DNA of 64,000 bases from Saccharopolyspora gloriosae (lineage in GTDB: Bacteria > Actinomycetota > Actinomycetes > Mycobacteriales > Pseudonocardiaceae): contig NZ_CP059557.1 in assembly GCF_022828475.1 (NCBI RefSeq), positions 2,356,001 to 2,420,000 on the forward strand, read 5' to 3'. The position numbers were made by a program, and so were the translations under genes. The notes under the pieces are model-generated. The model was not told the DNA's origin. It worked only from the letters and a program-made list of their open reading frames with translations, and did not search any database. Below, one piece after another: positions 58,652-64,000 of this stretch. How positions within the stretch are numbered: the stretch's first letter is position 1; every line of letters starts with the position of its first letter.

Positions 58652-59647
58652 TCACTGGTATTCGGCGAAGATCTGGGTGAACTCGTAGGGCTGCTGCTCG
58701 ACGCTGCTGCACTTGCCGTCGGCCCAACCGCCGTCCTCGGTGCAGACCCGGTCCCGGTTCATCGACCAGTACGAGAGCCTGCCGAGCTGGTGCTGCTTCG
58801 CGTAGTCCAGGACCGCGCGGAAGGTGTCCTGGGTGAACAGCTCGCTGGGCTGGTCGGTGTGCCCGTTCATGAGGATGACGCCGGTGCGGGCGTAGGCGGC
58901 CGCGTCGTCGAGCTCGGGGTGCAGCTCGCGGATCTGCTGGTGCACCGCTTCGGCCACGCCGATGGCGCTGTTGGCCATGTCGTCGGCGGGGCCGCCGTAG
59001 TCGAAGTCCATGACCTTGTACAGGTCGATCTCGGCGCCGATGTCCTTGGCCCGCTGGATCTCCGCCTTGCCCGCGTCGTTGAGCCCCACGGTGGTGGTGG
59101 GCAGCGTCAGCGTGACGTGCAGCTCGGGATTGTTCTGCTTGAGGGTTTTGATCGCTTCGAAGCGCTTGGTCTCGCCCTGCACGTCACCGAGGTCGTCGCC
59201 TTCGACGTCGAGGTCGATGTGGGTGAGCCCGTACTTGTCGATCACCTGCTGGTAAGCGCCCGCGAGCGCGGCGGAGTCCGCGCAGGCCGCGCCGAGGTCG
59301 ATGCCGTTGTAGCCGCCGAAGGACACCGACAGGTCGCCGCCCGCCGCGCGCACGGCGTCGGCCTTCGCCTTGACCGCGGTGTCGGTCTCGACCTCTTGGC
59401 CCGCCTTGCCGTCCCAGGTGGGGGTGCAGTCGCCTTCGGCGGGGGCGAGGACGAAGGCGAAGATGTAGTCCTTCTGGCCGCTGGCCTCGATCGCCTCGGT
59501 GATGTCCTGCGGGGCGTTGTCCAGCGGCATGTAGTACGGCGCGGAGCGGAGTTCGCCGGGCGCGGCCTCGGCCGGAGCGGTGCCGGTGAACGGCAGTACC
59601 AGCAGGCCGGCGGCCAGTGCGGCCCATCGGATTGGTCTGGTCGTCAA
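58652..59647 (-). CDS. Secreted GH18-type chitinase-like protein
   Basis: A 331-residue paralogue of the next gene in the same operon. Signal peptide RWAALAAGLLVLPFTGTAPAEA; catalytic strand THIDLDVEGDD; GGDLSVSFGGYNG, LYKVMDFDYGGP and LGRLSYWSMNRDR mark the GH18 barrel of the actinomycete ChiC-like/small type. TTG start at 59647 with GAGGAG seven bases upstream. The promoter and a GGTCTAGACC box are at 59787-59827. The two proteins end with closely similar segments (Q-x-P-Y-E-F-T-x-I), so the pair arose by duplication. Confidence 0.88.
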   Translation of the reverse strand: MTTRPIRWAALAAGLLVLPFTGTAPAEAAPGELRSAPYYMPLDNAPQDITEAIEASGQKDYIFAFVLAPAEGDCTPTWDGKAGQEVETDTAVKAKADAVRAAGGDLSVSFGGYNGIDLGAACADSAALAGAYQQVIDKYGLTHIDLDVEGDDLGDVQGETKRFEAIKTLKQNNPELHVTLTLPTTTVGLNDAGKAEIQRAKDIGAEIDLYKVMDFDYGGPADDMANSAIGVAEAVHQQIRELHPELDDAAAYARTGVILMNGHTDQPSELFTQDTFRAVLDYAKQHQLGRLSYWSMNRDRVCTEDGGWADGKCSSVEQQPYEFTQIFAEYQ

Positions 59648-59786
59648 GGGTTCTCTCCTCTACCTGTCCGGTTCGGGGACCGGATGTGGTGTGGTCAGGA
59701 GCTCCCGGAACGCGCCGCGCTCGGTCCGGGTTCTGCTGTGGACGGGGTCGGCGCGGCGAAGTCGGCGCCGCTGCCGACGGGCGGCA

Positions 59787-59827
59787 AACCTATGGTGACC
59801 CGATCACAACGTCAATGGGTCTAGACC
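59787..59827 (-). promoter_or_regulatory. Chitinase operon promoter with a DasR-like box
   Basis: Minus strand: GGTCTAGACC (59827-59818), TTGACG (59815-59810), 17 bases, TAGGTT (59792-59787). The box is the core of the known DasR element (ACTGGTCTAGACCAGT), lying two bases upstream of the -35. DasR controls GlcNAc and chitin genes in streptomycetes. The rest of the 59648-60093 gap shows no gene. Confidence 0.75.
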
Positions 59828-60093
59828 TTTTTCGCCAGGCACTGCACGGAGATTCCGCCATCGCGCGGTATGAAGAATCGTCCTTGTGCAGCATTGCGGT
59901 GGCCGTGGTTCCGCCGTTGAACGCGAAAGCCGTGAACGGCAATTCTGGGAACGACTCGGCTTGCGCTCGCCGGTGTGCGCACAATTCGGCGATTGCCGCC
60001 ACCTGCATGTCCACAGTGGAATGAATTGGCCGAGGCCGAGCGTCCCGCTTGCGACGGCCGAAGCCGGAGTCGGTCGTGTGGGAGGCTGCGAGG

Positions 60094-60834
60094 GTGGAAT
60101 CGCCGACTGTGAAGGAGCCTCGCTACCTGCGGATCGCCCGCGCGCTCGCGGCCGACATCGCCGCGGGCGGCTGGCCGCTGGGCGAGCGGATCCCGCCGGA
60201 GCCCGAACTGGCCGCCCGGTTCGAGGTCTCTCGCGAGACCCTGCGCAATGCGCTGCGCGAGGTCGAGTCCTGGGGATTGGTGTCCCGTCGCAAGGGGGAC
60301 GGCACCAGGGTCGAGCGGCTCACGCCGGTCGAGCGGTTCGACACCTCGCTGGGCAGCTTGGAGGAACTCACCCAGTACGGCCGCGACGCGGTTCGCGACG
60401 TGTCCGCGACGGCCGAGGTGACCGTCGACGCGACGCTCGCGGAGGTGACGGGGTTCGCTGCCGGTTCGGTGCGCGCCAGGCTGACCACGGTGCGCCGCGC
60501 GGCCGACGGCACCGCGGTCTCCTGGTCGCGGGTCTATCTCGCGCCGGAGGACGCGGCGGCCATCGCGGACGATCTCGGCCGCAGCGCGCGGTTGATCAGC
60601 GAGCTGCTGGCGGAGCGGACCGGCAGGGCGACGCACCGCGTGGTGCAGCAGGTCCGGGCGATTCCGCTGCCCGCCGAACCCGCGGCGGCGCTCGGCCTGG
60701 AGCGGGGGAGTCCGGCGCTGGAGTTCGTCCGGCGCTACTTCGACGTGGCGGGCGAACAGTTCGAGGCGACCGTCGGCGTGCACCCCGGCGAGAGCTTCAG
60801 CTACCGAACGACGCTGGTCCGATCCGGGCAGTAG
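60094..60834 (+). CDS. GntR/HutC-family regulator
   Basis: A 246-residue protein. The winged helix (about 7-75) has RYLRIARALAADIAAGGWPLGERIPPEPELAARFEVSRETLRNALREVESWGLV. The UTRA domain has VRARLTTVRRAADGTAVSWSRVYLAPEDA and ALEFVRRYFDVAGEQFEATVGVHPG. The start is GTG 60094 with GGGAGG eight bases before it; longer frames add unlikely residues. It lies upstream of and in line with the symporter-lyase operon, whose promoter bears two TGTCTAGACA sites, its probable operators. It belongs to the same family as DasR, but its neighbourhood suggests a different ligand. Confidence 0.85.
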   Translation: MESPTVKEPRYLRIARALAADIAAGGWPLGERIPPEPELAARFEVSRETLRNALREVESWGLVSRRKGDGTRVERLTPVERFDTSLGSLEELTQYGRDAVRDVSATAEVTVDATLAEVTGFAAGSVRARLTTVRRAADGTAVSWSRVYLAPEDAAAIADDLGRSARLISELLAERTGRATHRVVQQVRAIPLPAEPAAALGLERGSPALEFVRRYFDVAGEQFEATVGVHPGESFSYRTTLVRSGQ

Positions 60835-60851
60835 TGGTTCGCGGTCCGCCA

Positions 60852-60905
60852 TTGACAGCGGACGCATCTGCACTTGATTGTGTCTAGACACAAACTGTCT
60901 AGACA
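60852..60905 (+). promoter_or_regulatory. Promoter with tandem TGTCTAGACA operators before the symporter gene
   Basis: TTGACA (60852-60857) and a -10 around TTGATT (60874-60879), then TTGTGTCTAGACACAA (60878-60893, perfect 16-bp palindrome) and TGTCTAGACA (60896-60905). The centres are 15 bp apart. The sites cover the transcription start, consistent with repression. Confidence 0.75.
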
Positions 60906-60920
60906 CAAAGAGGTGCAGGC

Positions 60921-62306
60921 ATGAAGTCAGCGGAGCAGCTCCGCGACCAGGGGCCTCCGGGGCGCAGATCCCGCTGGTACGCGAGCGTCGGCAACCAGGT
61001 GCTGATCTCGATCGTCCTGGGCATCGCGGTCGGCGCGGTGTTCCCCGGATTCTCGGCGCACCTCGAAGTCGTCGGCGACACCTTCCTCGACCTGATCAAG
61101 GTCGCGGTGGCGCCGCTGGTGTTCTTCACGATCGTGCTGGGCTTCGCTTCGGCCGGTGACCTCAAGAAAGCCGGGCGCACCGGGCTGCTGGCGCTGATCT
61201 ACTTCGAAGTCGTCTCGACCATCGCCCTGCTGCTGGGCCTGCTCGCGGCGAACCTGTCGGGAGTCGGCACCGGAGCGGGCGCGCTGCGCGGAGCCGGGCA
61301 GCCCAGCGGCACGCCCGAAACCGGTGAGCACGAAGGATTCCTCGCCACGGTCGTGCCGGACAACTTCGTAGGCGCCTTCAGCTCGGGGCACCTGCTCCAG
61401 GTCGTGGTCATCGCCGTGCTGTTCGGCATCGGCCTGCTCTCGCTCGCGCCCGCCGTGCGCACTCGGCTCGGCGAGATGCTGGAAACGGCCTCCGAGGGCT
61501 TCTTCGCGATGATCAACGTGATCATGCGCTTGGCGCCGGTCGGCACCTTCGGCGCCATCGCCTACTCGGTCGGCACCAACGGGACGTCGATGCTGCTCGC
61601 GCTCGCCGAGCTGGTGATCGAGTACTGGATCGTCGTCGCGCTGTTCGTCCTGATCGTGCTCGGCGGCATCTGCCTCGCCATCGGGGTGAACGTGCTGCGG
61701 CTGCTGCGCGCGGTCCGCACCGAGCTGACGCTGGTCCTCGGTACCGCTTCCTCCGAAGCGGGCCTGCCGGGACTGCTCAAGAAGCTCCCGCGCATGGGCA
61801 TGTCGAAGCAGACCGTCGGCCTGGTCATGCCCACCGGGTACGCGTTCAACCTCGACGGCACCTCGATCTACATGGCGCTGTGCACGCTGTTCCTCGCCAA
61901 CGCCTACGGCATCCCGATGGGTTTCGAACAGCAGCTGGGCCTGCTGCTGATCATGCTGCTGACGTCGAAGGGCGCGGCGACGGTCTCCGGTGGCACGTTC
62001 GTCGTGTTCGCCTCCACGGTGACGGCCACCGGATACCTGCCGATCGAGGGAGTCGCGGTCCTGTTCGGCGTCTACCGGGTCATGTCGATGGCCGTGTCCA
62101 CCTGCAACACCTTCGGCAACGTGGTGGCGACGCTGGTGATCTCGTGGTGGAACGGCGACCTCGATCGGGCTCGGCTGCGCGCGGTGCTGGCCGATCCCGC
62201 GGTCCTCGACCGAGCCGAGGACCTCGACGACGCCGCTGCCGCGAGCGGCGAATCGGGGAGAACGACGGGCGAAACCACCTCCACGACCGCTGGGAGCACC
62301 ACATGA
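60921..62306 (+). CDS. Dicarboxylate/amino acid:cation symporter (DctA/GltP type)
   Basis: A 461-residue DAACS membrane protein with eight helices and two re-entrant loops. VLGTASSEAGLPGLLKKL is the HP1 serine-rich loop, PTGYAFNLDGTSIYMALCTLF helix 7, and LTSKGAATVSGGTFVVFASTV HP2. Substrates of the family are succinate, fumarate, malate, aspartate or glutamate. GAGGTG lies before ATG 60921. It overlaps the lyase gene by ATGA, so the transported compound or its derivative is probably the lyase substrate. Confidence 0.9.
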   Translation: MKSAEQLRDQGPPGRRSRWYASVGNQVLISIVLGIAVGAVFPGFSAHLEVVGDTFLDLIKVAVAPLVFFTIVLGFASAGDLKKAGRTGLLALIYFEVVSTIALLLGLLAANLSGVGTGAGALRGAGQPSGTPETGEHEGFLATVVPDNFVGAFSSGHLLQVVVIAVLFGIGLLSLAPAVRTRLGEMLETASEGFFAMINVIMRLAPVGTFGAIAYSVGTNGTSMLLALAELVIEYWIVVALFVLIVLGGICLAIGVNVLRLLRAVRTELTLVLGTASSEAGLPGLLKKLPRMGMSKQTVGLVMPTGYAFNLDGTSIYMALCTLFLANAYGIPMGFEQQLGLLLIMLLTSKGAATVSGGTFVVFASTVTATGYLPIEGVAVLFGVYRVMSMAVSTCNTFGNVVATLVISWWNGDLDRARLRAVLADPAVLDRAEDLDDAAAASGESGRTTGETTSTTAGSTT

Positions 62307-63646
62307 GCAGCACCGTCTTCGACTCGTTCCTCTACCGCGAGATGTTCTCCACCGCGCCGATGCGCGAGATCTTCAGCGACGAGTCGTTCGTGGCGCGGAT
62401 GACCGAGACCGAAACCGCACTGGCCCGCGCGCAGGCGAAGGTCGGCATCGTGCCGCACGACGCGGCGCGGATCATCACCGACTCCGTGCGCCCCGGCGCG
62501 CTCGACCACGACCGGCTCCGCGCCGACACCGAGAACGTCGGTTACCCCGTGCTCCCGCTGGTCGGCCAGCTCGCCGAGCAGTGCGGCGAAGCGGGCGGTC
62601 ACCTGCATTGGGGCGCGACCACGCAGGACATCATGGACACCGCCACGATGCTGCAATGCCGCGACGGGCTCGACCTCGTCGCCGCCTCCCTCGACCGGGT
62701 GCGGGAAGCGCTGCGCAGGCTGGCCGCCGAACACGCCGACACCGTCACGGCCGGCCGGACCCACCTGCAGCACGCGTTGCCGGTGACGTTCGGGTTCCGC
62801 GCCGCGGTCTGGGTCTCCGCGCTGGACCGGCACGCCGAGCGACTCGCCCAGGCTCGCGAACGCGACCTCATGGTCCAGTTCGGTGGCGCCGCGGGCACGC
62901 TGGCCTCGCTCGGCACGGGACCGGAGGGGCTCGCCGTGCGCGCCGCCCTCGCGACCGAACTCGGGCTGCGCGACCCGGAGATCACCTGGCACGTAGCCAG
63001 GGACGGGCTCAACGAGATCGTCGCGCTGCTGGCCGCGATCGGCGGATCGCTGGGCAAGATCGGCTGGGACGTGATGATGATGTGCTCGTCGGAGTTCGGG
63101 GAGCTCGCCGAACCGTTCGTGCCCGGTCGCGGCGCCAGTTCCACCATGCCGCAGAAGCGCAATCCGATTTCCAGCGAACTCGTGGTCGCCGCCGCGAAAC
63201 TCCTGCGCGACCGCGCTTCGACCATGCTCGACGCGATGATGCAGGACTTCGAGCGGGCCACCGGACCCTGGCACCTGGAGTGGGCCACCATCCCGGAGGC
63301 GTTCCAGCTGGCGGCGGCATCGTTGCACCAGACGGAGTTCCTGCTCGGCGGCCTGGAGGTCGACGTCGACCGGATGCGCTCCAACACCGCGCTGACCGGC
63401 GGGCTCATCGTCGCTGAGGCGGTGATGATGGCCGTCGCCCCGGCGCTCGGCAGGCAACGCGCGCACGAGGTCGTCTACGACGCGTGCAGCCAGGCCATCG
63501 AGCACGGCCGCGACCTGGCGACCGAACTCCGCCGCCACCCGGACCTGCTGGCCGAGCTCGGCGGCGACCGGATCGACGAGCTCTGCGACCCGTCCAACTA
63601 CCTCGGCAGCGCCCACGCCATGACCAGTGGTGTGGTCAACGGCTGA
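62303..63646 (+). CDS. Fumarase/aspartase-superfamily lyase, PcaB/adenylosuccinate-lyase-like
   Basis: A 447-residue lyase with the three conserved regions: TAGRTHLQHALPVTFGF (about 151-167), HWGATTQDIMDTATML (about 99-114) and the signature GRGASSTMPQKRNPISSEL (about 275-293). Overall form and length are those of 3-carboxy-cis,cis-muconate cycloisomerase, but no protocatechuate genes are near. Coupled to a dicarboxylate symporter, it more likely cleaves a C4-dicarboxylate adduct (for example an N-substituted aspartate) to fumarate. That is inference; substrate unknown. Confidence 0.85.
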   Translation: MSSTVFDSFLYREMFSTAPMREIFSDESFVARMTETETALARAQAKVGIVPHDAARIITDSVRPGALDHDRLRADTENVGYPVLPLVGQLAEQCGEAGGHLHWGATTQDIMDTATMLQCRDGLDLVAASLDRVREALRRLAAEHADTVTAGRTHLQHALPVTFGFRAAVWVSALDRHAERLAQARERDLMVQFGGAAGTLASLGTGPEGLAVRAALATELGLRDPEITWHVARDGLNEIVALLAAIGGSLGKIGWDVMMMCSSEFGELAEPFVPGRGASSTMPQKRNPISSELVVAAAKLLRDRASTMLDAMMQDFERATGPWHLEWATIPEAFQLAAASLHQTEFLLGGLEVDVDRMRSNTALTGGLIVAEAVMMAVAPALGRQRAHEVVYDACSQAIEHGRDLATELRRHPDLLAELGGDRIDELCDPSNYLGSAHAMTSGVVNG

Positions 63647-63728
63647 CGATTCGCGGCGGGCCGGGGCGGTTCCCCGGCCCGGCACCGCGAGCGTCCGGCC
63701 GGGTGCGGCGAGCCGCTGTGGTGCGGAA

Positions 63729-64000
63729 CTACCGGCCCGCTGCCACGACACCGCCGTCGACGAGCAGGTCCACGCCGGTGATGAACGATGCCGCCGGGCT
63801 CAGCAAGAAGGCCGCGGCGTCGGCGATGTCGGTGGTGGTGCCGATCCGTCCGGTTCCGGAGGCCGCGATCATGGCGCGCATCCGGTCGCCGTGTTCGCTT
63901 GCCGATTCCAGTTGTGCCATCGGTGTGGAGATGATGCCGGGACTGATGCTGTTGATCCGCGCGCCGCGAGCGCCCCAGGCGGTGGCGGCGGCCTGCACCC
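63729..64000 (-). CDS. Short-chain dehydrogenase/reductase (N-terminal part outside window)
   Basis: The last 90 or so codons of an SDR, running off the right edge. Visible are A-A-A-T-A-W-G just after the catalytic Tyr/Lys region, RINSISPGIISTPM (the PG motif after the active site), and the C-terminal FLLSPAASFITGVDLLVDGGVVA typical of classical SDRs. Cofactor motif and catalytic residues lie outside the window, so the substrate cannot be guessed. Confidence 0.9.
   Translation of the reverse strand, partial: VQAAATAWGARGARINSISPGIISTPMAQLESASEHGDRMRAMIAASGTGRIGTTTDIADAAAFLLSPAASFITGVDLLVDGGVVAAGR

Noticed and set aside
60094-60834. The GntR gene as DasR itself
   Set aside because: Its adjacent operators are TGTCTAGACA, not the DasR core GGTCTAGACC, and its operon is not GlcNAc-related. 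DasR is expected elsewhere, though this cannot be excluded without binding data.
1-64000. tRNA or rRNA genes
   Set aside because: Looked for T-loop words of the GGTTCGAATC type and conserved rRNA segments; none found by eye.

Overview
The window is about 70% GC, densely coded, and reads as chromosome of an actinomycete of the Pseudonocardiaceae, most like Saccharopolyspora. The pointers are a conservon (sensor-like protein, roadblock, DUF742, GTPase, two P450s), an XRE(DUF5753)/DUF397 pair, F420-type oxidoreductase, GTG/TTG starts, several leaderless promoters, and a DasR-type operator at chitinase genes. No rRNA or tRNA gene, replication origin or CRISPR array was seen.

Layout. 1-10412: a myo-inositol catabolic locus in two divergent arms around the GntR regulator iolR. 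The minus arm is iolE-iolG-iolH (iolH cut by the window edge). The plus arm is iolC, a Cgl0159-type aldolase-like gene, iolB, iolD and iolA. Together these take inositol to acetyl-CoA and a C3 unit. 10483-14921: a candidate structured small RNA with an intrinsic terminator, a PspC-domain protein, a repeat-bearing protein, a J-domain/NERD membrane protein and a fatty acid desaturase. 15009-22909: sulfonate-sulfur genes (ssuE, ssuD) and an MFS permease, each preceded by a leaderless RRHVDL-type leader peptide. An ABC-F ATPase and an XRE/DUF397 cassette lie among them. 23098-26618: a second MFS permease, an IS30-family element sitting in the loop of a hairpin repeat, and a SixA-type phosphatase. 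26953-32479: the conservon, with a CYP154-like and an EXXR-less CYP157-like P450. 32920-39872: PAP2 phosphatase, F420-type LLM oxidoreductase, a lone CoxL-type molybdoenzyme subunit, and TetR with a divergent Tat-exported cholesterol-oxidase-like enzyme. 39988-51647: a tripartite tricarboxylate transporter and, divergently, an isomerase, a DhaK-DhaL kinase, a TIM-like isomerase and a PdxA-like dehydrogenase. Both sides share one operator and probably serve a C4 sugar or sugar-acid pathway. A glycerate kinase and an SLC13-type transporter follow. 51703-57302: AraC/TauE pair and a heterodimeric ABC exporter. 57642-64000: two small secreted GH18 proteins behind a DasR-like box, a GntR regulator with tandem TGTCTAGACA operators before a dicarboxylate symporter and a lyase, and the end of an SDR gene.

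Two unrelated intergenic repeat families are scattered through the window. R1 (about 190 bp, six clear copies) lies between and inside operons. H (about 110 bp, three copies) lies only between convergent genes. All functional calls come from reading the translated sequence; nothing was searched against a database.
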